DNA from: Pycnococcus provasolii
Lineage: Eukaryota; Chlorophyta; Pseudoscourfieldiophyceae; Pseudoscourfieldiales; Pycnococcaceae
Direction: 5' to 3'
NCBI GenBank assembly: GCA_938743325.2
Contig: OW568893.1
Location: 124,001-188,000 of the forward strand
DNA: 64,000 nucleotides
Below, in pieces: positions 9,701 through 19,300 of the stretch. Numbering within the stretch: the first letter of the stretch is position 1; each line of letters starts with the position of its first letter. The notes under the pieces were generated by a model that worked only from the letters and a program-made list of their open reading frames with translations, was not told the DNA's origin and did not search any database. Position numbers and translations under genes: made by a program.

Positions 9701-12508
9701 ATGGAGTCGTCGTCGCCGGCCGCTCACGTCGTCACGTCTCTCCCTGGTATCTCGTGGGTATCTTCCACGCGAGGAGGAGGAGGAGGATATCTCCCGTCGA
9801 CGCCACCGTCGGGGGCGTCGTTGCCGTCGGATGGGTTAAGCTTGCCCTCACCGTCGTTGTCGAGGCTGATGCGTCGTCGGTTCGCTATGCCACCGCCAGC
9901 TGTCAAGTCTACGGAAGTCGAGTCGCTTGATTATGCACCGTGCGACAGCGAGGCGGGTGAGCTGCTTGACACGACGACACGTCGAGGACACTTTGACGGC
10001 AGCGGCCGCTCGCGTGGTATTTTTGGGTACACAGGCGTCACGGCACTGAAATATGCTCTCGTGCTAGTTCTAGGCGGCATCACCGGTTGCCTTGCATATG
10101 CCCTAGAGATGTCCATACTGACAGCGTTCACCGCGCGGAGAACGCACCTGCTTGCACCCGACGGCCAACACGCCGCGAACGTTACCACCGCCATCTTGTA
10201 CGCTTCGAGCGGGCTCGGCGCAGCTCTCGGCGCATGCGCGCTTGTCGTGCTTATCGCCCCATCCGCCGCGGGTGCGGGTGTCAGCCTCGTGATGGCGTTT
10301 CTTAACGGCAACGCCGTGCCTCACATTTTTCGAAGAAGTACGCTCGTGGTCAAGCTGCTTGGAACGGCTCTTAGCTGCTCTTCGGGCCTTGCCGTGGGAC
10401 CTGAGGGTCCACTTGTCACGATCGGCGCCATGGTTGCAGCACTGACAGTCGACGCGGCGGCAGGTTGTGAACGACTATTTGGATCGAGCTTCGAGACCAC
10501 GGCGACGGAGGTGCGCACCGCCGCGACGGAACGTGAGATGCTCTCCGCGGGCTGCGCCGCCGGCATGGCTGCCGCATTCGGCGCACCAATTGGAGGTGTG
10601 CTGTTCAGCCTGGAAGAGGCTTGCTCTCACTGGAGCCGCAAGGTGGCATGGAGGTGCTTTCTTGCGTCCGCCGCTGCCGTCTTCGTGCTTGCGCAATTCC
10701 GATCGCGCGACAACGAGGTGGGGCTGCTGCGCATGTCAGGGCTCGTGCCGTATGATGGACGCGCCTGGCTGTATCAGCTGCCACTTCTCGTGATGACGGC
10801 CGCGGCAGGTGGTCTGATGGGTGCGCTGTTCAACCGCGCGAAGGCGATCATCGCCTCTGTGGCGAATCCAATCAGAAGGCACGTCGAGGGCAGCTCGCCC
10901 AGTGCAGCGCGCACGCTAGCTTGGCGCACATTCGAAACGCTTATCGTGTGCGCGCTGTCAAATGCTGCCGCGGTGCTGCTCCCGTACGCAATCGGCGAGT
11001 GCGTGCCAGTGAATGCCCCGTCGGCAACTTCGAGTGCAGGCGAATACTCGCTGTTTGGGCGAACGTGCGGCGAGAAGGAGGCGAACGACCTCGCTGCACT
11101 CTTCACCGGCCCGCGCGAGGATACCATCAAAAGCCTTTTCAGCCAAACGATCGTTCCTAAAATTGAGCCTTCTCATCCTGACGCGCCAATCGCCTTTGGA
11201 GCACGTTCGCTCGCGGTATTCAGTGGTACGTACCTTGTCCTCATGAGCCTTGCGAGCGTGCTATCAGTGCCCGCGGGCTTCTTCCTCCCGTCGATCCTCT
11301 CGGGAGGCGCGATGGGAACGAGCCTCGCTCTATTATTCCGCCGCATGACGCTGCACGTTCGTGACGATGAGAGCTGGCGCAACCATAGCCATCCGCTCAA
11401 GCGCGTGGTGTTGGCGTACGCGCGTTTGCTTGCCCCCAAAGTTGGCAACGGACTGAACGACAGCCCTGGAATCCAGCCGGGAGTGTATGCGTTGGTTGGC
11501 GCCACGGCAATGCTCGGGGGCGTGTTCCGCTCGTCCATCAGCCTTGTGGTCATCGTGGTTGAGGGCACGGGAGCAATCTGGTGCCTGATTGGCGTCATTA
11601 TTTCAGTTGTTGTTGGGAACTACGTCGCGCACCACATCCACCCTCACGGCGTCTACGAGAGCGACCTGGAGGGCAACAACAGCTTCACGTTCCTACTGAG
11701 CGAGCCGCCTCGGCGGCTCTATAAGCTTCGTGCGAAGGACGTCATGAGTAGTGGGGTGGTTTGTCTGCGCGAGGTGGAAGATGCTGCAACGATCGTTAGG
11801 GTGTTGCACGAAACGGAGCACAACGGCTTCCCTGTCGTGCGGCACGGCGAGGGCGCTGACCACGGCAGATATCTTCACGGATTTGTGCTCCGCCATCAGC
11901 TCATGGTGCTCATCGAGCGCTTGGTGGAGTTGGAAACGCCGGCAGCATCGCCGGCAGCTTCGCCCGGCAGCCTTGCGGGAATGGATCAGCACGACGAAGG
12001 TGTGGACGTGCCGCTCCTGCTTGAAGAGCGCGATCCGCACGCTGCACACGGCTACTCGCAGGTGGAGCTCATCGCCATGGAGCGTCAGATGCGCACGTTT
12101 CACAGCCGGCGCAATCGTCATGCCAGGCCTTTCGCTCGCATCGCCACACCTCGTGCGTGGGCTCTCACCGGAAACAGCGCCGCGACGCCGGGGCCTGCAC
12201 CACCCCCTCGATGGGTTGATTTGCGTCCCTTCATCGAGCGCGCGCCGCTGTCAGTGCGCGAGATTACCCGTGCCAGTAGAATTCACGAGATGTTCAGCAG
12301 CCTGAGCTTGCGCCACCTCGTTGTTGTCGACGGCTCGAATCAGGTTCTTGGCATCGTGACGAGGAAGGATCTCGACAATGCACAGGGAGCGGGGTGGTGG
12401 CGCATAGTTTCGCCCGCCGCCCAGCTCGCAGCTCGATTCGCCGTCCGCGCGCGAGCTCGTGGTGCTGCCGGAGAAGGTGCTGCTGGAGATGACCGTGGTG
12501 GGGTATAA
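9701..12508 (+). CDS. CLC-family chloride/anion transporter with CBS domains
   Basis: A 935-residue polytopic CLC protein that should move Cl- or another anion across an endomembrane. Family marks: MAFLNGNAVPHIF after the first selectivity loop, the gating-glutamate motif GPEGPLVTIG (about residues 232-241), FGAPIGGVLFSLEEACSHW with the internal proton glutamate region of exchangers, and AGFFLPSILSGGAMG (about 525-539). Two CBS segments follow, the first near AKDVMSSGVVCLRE (about 673) and the second ending with LGIVTRKDLD (about 883). Oddity: the loop usually written GSGIPE reads GAGVSL, replacing the central anion-coordinating Ser by Ala. The retained glutamates favour an anion/H+ exchanger. 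The N-terminal 100 residues are low complexity, so the start is uncertain. Confidence 0.92.
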   Translation: MESSSPAAHVVTSLPGISWVSSTRGGGGGYLPSTPPSGASLPSDGLSLPSPSLSRLMRRRFAMPPPAVKSTEVESLDYAPCDSEAGELLDTTTRRGHFDGSGRSRGIFGYTGVTALKYALVLVLGGITGCLAYALEMSILTAFTARRTHLLAPDGQHAANVTTAILYASSGLGAALGACALVVLIAPSAAGAGVSLVMAFLNGNAVPHIFRRSTLVVKLLGTALSCSSGLAVGPEGPLVTIGAMVAALTVDAAAGCERLFGSSFETTATEVRTAATEREMLSAGCAAGMAAAFGAPIGGVLFSLEEACSHWSRKVAWRCFLASAAAVFVLAQFRSRDNEVGLLRMSGLVPYDGRAWLYQLPLLVMTAAAGGLMGALFNRAKAIIASVANPIRRHVEGSSPSAARTLAWRTFETLIVCALSNAAAVLLPYAIGECVPVNAPSATSSAGEYSLFGRTCGEKEANDLAALFTGPREDTIKSLFSQTIVPKIEPSHPDAPIAFGARSLAVFSGTYLVLMSLASVLSVPAGFFLPSILSGGAMGTSLALLFRRMTLHVRDDESWRNHSHPLKRVVLAYARLLAPKVGNGLNDSPGIQPGVYALVGATAMLGGVFRSSISLVVIVVEGTGAIWCLIGVIISVVVGNYVAHHIHPHGVYESDLEGNNSFTFLLSEPPRRLYKLRAKDVMSSGVVCLREVEDAATIVRVLHETEHNGFPVVRHGEGADHGRYLHGFVLRHQLMVLIERLVELETPAASPAASPGSLAGMDQHDEGVDVPLLLEERDPHAAHGYSQVELIAMERQMRTFHSRRNRHARPFARIATPRAWALTGNSAATPGPAPPPRWVDLRPFIERAPLSVREITRASRIHEMFSSLSLRHLVVVDGSNQVLGIVTRKDLDNAQGAGWWRIVSPAAQLAARFAVRARARGAAGEGAAGDDRGGV

Positions 12509-12575
12509 CCTAACCTGAACGTGTAGTCTATTTGTGTTTTACATACAACAAAAATACTTTACATAAATCAAAAGG

Positions 12576-13151
12576 TTAGTCGTGGAGTCGTGGCAAGTAC
12601 GCGAGGAGCACGGAGAACGTGACGGACGCGACGGTCAGCCCACCTTCGTTGAGCATGCTCGGCGCCTTCTTCTCAAGCAGCGTGTGTCCGATTCCAATTT
12701 GTGCCGCCCACGACACGGCGAGCACAGCCAGCGACACGGCGACGTTCCACGTCAAGCACGCGGTTGTCGTGAGCGCGACGTGCACGCCTAGCGCCCGTTT
12801 TGCCGCGTTTCTGTCACGTTTCGTTTCCAAACATATGACCGCGGCGCAGTGCATGATCCACTGAATAGCCGCGAGCAACCACGGCACAAGTCTTGCAATT
12901 TGTGCGAGCGCTGCCGGAGCGTGTATGGTTCTCATCAGCACGCCAAGGGATTGTTTTAAGAGTGCGTGAAAGGCGGCGGTTTCAAGAGGCACGCATATGG
13001 CGTGTAAGGTACGATTCTCTGAAGATGCGTGCGAGGCGTCGTACATCACGCGCGCTTGCTTAATGCGAGAACGAACATGGTGACATGACATGGCACTGAA
13101 CCACCACGACATGGACGACCAGGACGACGACACGGACAACAACTTCAGCAT
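12576..13151 (-). CDS. Mpo1-like (DUF962) integral membrane protein
   Basis: 191 residues. The C-terminal WAAQIGIGHTLLEKKAPSML fits the DUF962/Mpo1 signature W-x-x-Q-(F/I)-IGHG-x-(F/L)E-(K/R)-(R/K)-AP. The N-terminal ENRTLHAICVPLE fits the N-x-x-x-H-x-x-x-(V/I)P motif. In yeast, Mpo1 is an iron-dependent dioxygenase of the endoplasmic reticulum that shortens 2-hydroxy fatty acids during phytosphingosine breakdown; the conserved His residues in these motifs are thought to bind iron. Several hydrophobic helices lie between the motifs, as in the family. Several Met codons sit in the first 20 residues, so the exact start is open. It is convergent with the CLC gene, 67 bp apart. Confidence 0.72.
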   Translation of the reverse strand: MLKLLSVSSSWSSMSWWFSAMSCHHVRSRIKQARVMYDASHASSENRTLHAICVPLETAAFHALLKQSLGVLMRTIHAPAALAQIARLVPWLLAAIQWIMHCAAVICLETKRDRNAAKRALGVHVALTTTACLTWNVAVSLAVLAVSWAAQIGIGHTLLEKKAPSMLNEGGLTVASVTFSVLLAYLPRLHD

Positions 13152-13639
13152 ATTATTATTAATATTCCTCGCATGATATGATATTTTTTATGATGCGCAC
13201 CTCTTCGAGGATTGATTGGGGTTAGGATTTTGGGCATAGGGCTAGGGGAAAGGCGCTTGACTTGGGGATCCCGGTCCGGCCGATCGGCGGGTAAGACTTG
13301 AGAAAAATAGTCTCGCTTCGTCGAGGATTTATTATTTTGCGCATACTTCGTTCGCGGAAAGCGTTTTGCATAAGGTGCGTGCTTGCTAATCTTTCCTTAT
13401 GTCCAAACACGTCATCAAAAGCGCGCACGCCGCAACGGAAGGACGAGGACGAGCGGACGAGGACACGGCGTCCGACGTACGACAACAACCAACTCAATAA
13501 TAACTCATGGCGCCGGATGGTGGCCTTGATCTCATATGGTCTTCCACGGTGATCCGCAGGATTCCTGGAATCCTACGGATACAAAGGAAGGTGATGGATG
13601 GACCAATGGCACGCGTTCGTGAGAACGAAGCGCTTATTA

Positions 13640-14090
13640 CGCGCGTTCGTGGTGACGAAGGCGTTTGCTGATGCTCGTGATTTTCGTGAAGGACGAGGAG
13701 GTCATGGCGTTACCGTCCGAGCCGCTCGAGCGAATCCTCCGCAAGGCGCACGTGCCGCGGGAGGTTGACGCGGCGGCGGAGGCGCATGAGGGACTTAAGC
13801 AGGCAGCACGCAAGCGCGCGCCCGGCTCGAAACTCGTCGAACCCTTCGCGGCCCTCCTCGAGAACACGTTCAACGCTGCCGGTGCGGTGCGCCAACTTGA
13901 GCTCGAGGTCTTTCGAGGACACGCTCGACGTGCTCGAGAACGTCATCTCGAAGTGGTGGGCCCTCACGACGCGGGGCGCCGCGAGCGGCGGGAAGGCGGG
14001 CGGGCGCAACGGGATGCAACACCACGCGCCCCCCCACATGACACACGATCGTTGCATGAGCCATGAGCAGGTACCTGTACCTCAGTCCCT
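13640..14090 (+). pseudogene. Coding-like segment broken by a frame change
   Basis: Plus-strand frame from 13665 encodes EEVMALPSEPLERILRKAHV and later FAALLENTFNAAGAVRQLEL with the GC-rich third positions of local genes. Near 13905 the protein-like signal passes to another plus-strand frame reading SFEDTLDVLENVISKWWALT up to about 13975. This could be a host gene with one frameshift, a small undetected intron, or coincidence. No family is recognised. Confidence 0.3.
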
Positions 14091-14102
14091 GGAGAATCCT
14101 AC

Positions 14103-14121
14103 GGGTTAGGGTTAGGGTTAG
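14103..14121 (+). repeat. TTAGGG-like array before the GT29 gene
   Basis: Three consecutive GGGTTA units about 115 bp upstream of the glycosyltransferase start, followed within 25 bp by GGGATCCCCC (14141). Confidence 0.85.
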
Positions 14122-14232
14122 CGACCCCAGGATGGAGGACGGGATCCCCCTTGGAGCCTGCTCTGGCAAATCCCTCTGTGAGCTCTGGGATGGCGGTGGC
14201 GATGGCGGTGATCATCACGCCTTAAGGCTCGC

Positions 14233-16263
14233 TTGACTTCCTTCAAGACCATGATGTATGCGGGGGGTAGGGGCTTCTTGAGTAAATACATGCGCACCCT
14301 CCTTCTTCTACTTCTCATAGTGGTGGCCGTCGTGCGTCTTACCGTGCTGCACCGCTCGCACTCCAGTATTCAACTCATGTACGCCAACTTAAACAAAAGG
14401 ATGCACTTCGGTGTGAAAAACGTTACAGCTCCGCCGTCCTCGATCCAGGCGCCGGCGCTATACACCACAGCTCCGCCGTCCTCGATCCAGGCGCCGGCGC
14501 TATACACCACAGCTCCGCCGTCTTCGATCCAGGCGCCGGCGCTATACACCACAGCTCCGCCGCCGACGACGACGCCGACGATTCCTCCGCCGACGGCTAT
14601 ACACAGCGCATCTTCATCCACAGCTCACCGCGCTCACAGACAGCACGGCGGCCACAAACCTTCCAGAGGCAGCGCGTCCACATCCACGGCAAACGCACTT
14701 TCGCCGCCGTCACCACCACCACAACCTGAACTGCACGAACTAAGGCGGCAAAAAGGGTGTGGTGGTGCGTGCCAACTTAGGCTGCAGCGCAAAGCGAGCC
14801 GTTCGTCTTCAACTTCCATGGACAACGTCGACAACGCTGACGGACACGACGCGTCCACCTCCACCTCCACCTCCACCTCCGACGATGCTCGGGAAGCATA
14901 CAAGGCGCTGTGGAAGCCGATCGACGCTTCGAACGCGACGGCGGGACCGCTGGGGACGCCTATCGTCGACGACGGAACGTGCGCGTCATCGCCTTGCACG
15001 AACGGCGGCGTGTGCCAAAATGCACGGTGCGTGTGCCCAGCGCTCTTCGAGGGTGAGCGGTGCGAATCGCAAAACAGCAAACTTCCCAACGCATTCTCGG
15101 CAGACCTCGCCATGCACCCGCAGGATCCGGTAGACGTGCTGTTCAACTCGCGTCGCCGCTCGCGCGTCGGAGCCATCCCATACCGCACGAACCCGAAGCT
15201 TGGCACCGGTGAAACGCACAGGTTCTATGCGACGCTCAACGAAGAGACGATGGGACGCGTGCCCACGAGCGATCCGACGAAAGGTCTGCTGTGGCAAAGC
15301 TGCGCGGTGGTTGGTTCGTCAGGCATGCTGCGACGGTACCGACTTGGCAAGGAAATTGACTCGCACTCGCTCGTCATCCGCTTCAACCGCGCGCCCACTC
15401 GGCACTTCGAGAGACATGCTGGACGCATGACACATCTGAGGTTCGTGAACACGAACAATGCGCAGATGCGCGAGCACAGCGGCGAGGTGGTCGTGCAGCA
15501 GATGCAGAGCCAGACGGGATTCTCGCTGTACGTAAGATCACGGCATCTCCGTCCGTACGACAGGCTGTTCGCGTTTGACCCAACGTTCAGTAAGTTTGTC
15601 AGCGCTCAGACGAAGTATCTACCCACTGGAGGCTACTTTGCTGTTTGGTTCGCACTGCTGAAGTGTGCTTCCGTGACCATGTACGGCTTTTACTCGCAGA
15701 GCAATGCTGGAACAGAGAAGTCCGTTCTGGGTGCCGAGCTCCCTCACCACTACTACGACAACGAGAAACCGAGCCATGGCAAGCGTGCGATCCACGACTA
15801 CGCCGGTGAGCGCCAGGCGCTCGGCTTGCTGAACCGCGCACGCCTTGTGACGATCGCCGAGCCGTGCTCGTGGGGCTGCGATAGCAACACTGGTCGTGAG
15901 TGCACGCGCTGCGGTTCAGGCGCACGCTGCGAATGCGGTGGACCGCCGTGGCCGGTAGCCAAGCCTGGATTCTGCCGTCTGCACGCGAGCCGTTCTCGCG
16001 CAACGACAAGCTTTGAGATTGCATCTGAGAGCCTGTGCTTCGTTTCTTGCGGCCAGCACTCGTGTTCGCACACCCCGCACGGATCGGACGCGTGTCCACA
16101 TGCCGTGGAGCGCGCTCTCGGACATGGACGCAAATCCTCGCCTTCCTCTGATCACGAAAGTGCACCCGCCGATGCATCTCCGTCATGGTTTGACGATGCG
16201 TCGGAAACTTCATCTACGTCTGCTTCCGCGTCGCCGTCGTTGAGTGGCGTGTGCGCGACGTAG
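14233..16263 (+). CDS. GT29 sialyltransferase-like glycosyltransferase with EGF domain
   Basis: A 676-residue type II Golgi-type enzyme. A short cytosolic tail is followed by one membrane anchor (TLLLLLLIVVAVVRLTVL, about residues 23-40). Next is a Pro/Ser/Thr stem containing three exact-length copies of a 14-residue repeat (APPSSIQAPALYTT, encoded at 14424-14549). An EGF-like domain lies at about 249-276 (CTNGGVCQNARCVCP). The catalytic part carries sialyl motif L (SCAVVGSSGMLRRYRLG, about 354), motif S (TGGYFAVWFALL, about 464), motif III (HHYYDNEKPSH) and motif VS (HDYAGERQAL). A Cys-rich segment and a Ser-rich tail follow. In plants and algae, GT29 enzymes need not transfer sialic acid, so the donor sugar is unknown. 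The start could also be the Met at 14251. Confidence 0.88.
   Translation: MTSFKTMMYAGGRGFLSKYMRTLLLLLLIVVAVVRLTVLHRSHSSIQLMYANLNKRMHFGVKNVTAPPSSIQAPALYTTAPPSSIQAPALYTTAPPSSIQAPALYTTAPPPTTTPTIPPPTAIHSASSSTAHRAHRQHGGHKPSRGSASTSTANALSPPSPPPQPELHELRRQKGCGGACQLRLQRKASRSSSTSMDNVDNADGHDASTSTSTSTSDDAREAYKALWKPIDASNATAGPLGTPIVDDGTCASSPCTNGGVCQNARCVCPALFEGERCESQNSKLPNAFSADLAMHPQDPVDVLFNSRRRSRVGAIPYRTNPKLGTGETHRFYATLNEETMGRVPTSDPTKGLLWQSCAVVGSSGMLRRYRLGKEIDSHSLVIRFNRAPTRHFERHAGRMTHLRFVNTNNAQMREHSGEVVVQQMQSQTGFSLYVRSRHLRPYDRLFAFDPTFSKFVSAQTKYLPTGGYFAVWFALLKCASVTMYGFYSQSNAGTEKSVLGAELPHHYYDNEKPSHGKRAIHDYAGERQALGLLNRARLVTIAEPCSWGCDSNTGRECTRCGSGARCECGGPPWPVAKPGFCRLHASRSRATTSFEIASESLCFVSCGQHSCSHTPHGSDACPHAVERALGHGRKSSPSSDHESAPADASPSWFDDASETSSTSASASPSLSGVCAT
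14424..14561 (+). repeat. 42-bp in-frame tandem repeat
   Basis: Three copies of 42 bp (starting 14424, 14466 and 14508) plus a 12-bp partial copy. They differ by one base (TCCTCG versus TCTTCG) and encode the stem repeat of the GT29 enzyme. The near-identity implies recent expansion. Confidence 0.9.
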
Positions 16264-16336
16264 TGATCAGAAATTCTGTTATCAATATGTAATTACACAA
16301 GAACGAATGTTGAATTTACAATCGATGGGCCAAACA

Positions 16337-19300
16337 TCACGCATGCTGCTGGTGCGACAGTAACGCCGCCTCGATAAGTGGCTTCACCACTGCTTCCAAA
16401 TGCATCACAGTTCTGCGTGACTTAGGTCCAACCCAGAAGAGCCTCGGGCAGCGCGAGCAACGCCACACGTCGCGCACCCACACGGGAAGAACGGGAAGCT
16501 GGTCGTCGTTCCCGTCGTTCACTGTGCCACCATCGCTGGTATCCTCCATCTCACCAAGCAGACTATCGTCCATCTCGTCGCCGTCCTCCTCGTTCTGCAC
16601 CACGACGCAACCTTCAGGCGGCTCCCAGCCTTGCACCTCGTTGAATCGGAATTGTGCCTGCCTCTTTTTTAATTCCTGAACCTCCGACGTCGGCAGCTTT
16701 TCGCTGTTAATGCTTGCACCACACTTGTTGCATCGTGTCAGCATGCTCCTCCCAAGAGCCTCGCCAGAAAATATCTTTCTTGGAAATGCACGCACCACTT
16801 CCGCTAGCTGATCCCTCACCTTAGACGCTGTTACGAAAAATACCGTCGGGGGTGCGGGAAGAGGATGGACCATCTCACCACTTGCCATGCAAGCAAGCAG
16901 ACACGCACGTTCGTGATTGTCGGTGAGAAACCGACGATCGCGAGTCAGCACCACTCGACTCTCACGCGCGGCAACTAACCTAAGCCATCGCCTTGAGACA
17001 GTGGACCGCTCATGTGTGCTGACGAGGTGCGCAGATGCGAAATGATCCACTGATGGCATTGCTGCGTCCAAACCCAAGCATCTGAGCCATTTTCCGAGCT
17101 TGCCCAAAGCTGGATCGATAGCAAAGCGCATGGGTGCGACTGACTCAGAAGACGTTGGCATTAATGGCGTTGGCGGAAGCTGCGGTGATGGAAGCGGCGC
17201 ATTCCCCTGAATCACTCCGCCAACGGATATCCCGGCAATCTCACCACTAGCGAATGATACGAGCTCGTCGAAGCTTGCAAACACAGCTTGCTTTTCCGAC
17301 GATCCTGCACCGCTCAGCCAAATGTGTGCATCTTGCAAAAGACTGCTATCTACCACAGATCCGCCCGATGGAGGCGTGCCACAAACAAATCCACCTGCTG
17401 GTACGGACCCGGGCACAAAGCCAAAGATATTCTTGCACTCCTCAGGTGTTGCCAAGCGCAATGCGCCACCACCAAGAGCTGCTTGTGCAGCTCGCATGTC
17501 AACACGACTGCAAGCTGGCAAAATCACCATCGCAGGAATCCAAGGACTTGTTGAACGGCGTTTATCAACGCGTCGCATCATGGCAATGCTCTTCGTCTCC
17601 ACAGCACGTATGCTACCCGGGGAATCTCGGTCTGTGGGTTTGCCCGTATGCAGCTCGATCCAACGGCAGAGGCTCTTTTCATCCGAAAGCAAACTCTTGT
17701 CCACGATCGCGGGGGAAAACGATGATCGCGTTGGGTTTTGCCTTGCCCGCCACGTGTCAAATGCTTTTGCAAACGAGCTCATCGACGACAATTCCTCTGC
17801 ATCGTTGTCCTCAATGATTTCGGAATCTATACTCAAAGTCTGCTGCGATGGCGGTGGTGGTGGTGGTGGTGGTGGCGGCGGCGGCGGCGATGACGAGCGC
17901 CGTGCACCACCCTGACCAACGGAAAACACCAATTTTCTTGCTGATTCGTCACGGCAACCTTCAGGCGCACCGTACGCGTCTTCCATTCGCTCCCAAATCT
18001 CAACCGAAGCTACAGCATCCAGAGCGGCATACGCCAACTGGGCATCCTCAAGAGGTCGTTTCTCCCAGTCAGTCAAACGTTGCGTTTTGTCCAGCGGCTT
18101 TCCTATCACCTCCTCCACCATCCTGCTTAAACTCACGCGGCCGTTGTTGCTTGAATTCGACGAGCCCTGTGCGGTCAACATAAGGCGAAGTGGACTTAAG
18201 TCCAAACACTTTGCAAATGAGAGTAGCGCGCCGTCGAAGGTTGCGCCATATCCTCGTCGAACGCGCCTGAGATCCTCTCCCAGGCCATGGCCAATCAGCA
18301 CGCAAGCATGCCCCTCCCCCTCCTCAGATCCTCCGAAGAGCGCCTTTAGTCCCAACGCAAAGGTCGTGGAGTTGTGCCCTGATCCATCTGCGGCATATGC
18401 TGCGGCAAGGGCGGGCATATCAAAGACAAAAGCCGCATCCTTGACAGCCAGCTGCAGCGTGGCGACGCGGTGCGATCCACCGGGCATGGCCAGAGGTGGA
18501 ATGCCGTCAGAGCCGAGAGGTTGTGCGTCTTCGTCGAGGGCCGCATGCTCACCCTCTCCAGATTGCCAGTTCGTCTCCGGGCGCCACTCTGCATCGGCGC
18601 CTATAACGCAAATGCCATCTGACGACGACGACGGCCCAGCTGCTCTTCGAAGATGCTCAATTGCCCAAATTCCCTCCGACAAGTTTGAGATCATGTATGC
18701 ACCTCCCGAGGCGTCTCTGGAAGTGTCGGGTATCCTGATATCCAATGCGAGATTGTGGTAGTGTCCCTGTCTCGTGGATGCAGATGCACTCGCGATGGCA
18801 CGCAATTGCGCAATGCCGGAGAGATTCTCTGGGTGGTCCACGTCTATCGGGTCAACCTCGGACATATGCGTTGGAATAGCAAGGCCAAGAATTCCGAGAA
18901 ATTCGGCGTCAACCGCTGTTGTACTTCCTTCGCCGATATCGCACAGAAGCAGGCCACGCATAGCACGCATCACGGCAGAAGCCTCGGCATCTGCGGCATC
19001 TTCCGCCTTCACTGGCATTCTGCTCTCTCCATGCCTTGGGAGCAACTTGAGGAGTTTTCGTGCCTCCACGTCGAGCTCCTTTGGCGGCAGCTCCCAATCG
19101 GAAACAAGCCATCCGTATGCGACATCGGCCAAACCACGGCGAACGAGGCATCGACAAGCGGCATCGCCAAGTAGGCGTACGTAGGATTCCCTCGACATCG
19201 TCAGCAAAGGTGGAGGCGTGGGCAGACTGCCGTCGGAGCACTGCTCTCCTGCTATAAGTGACTCACGCGCAGCAATCACCGCCTGCTGAGCCTGCTGCAC

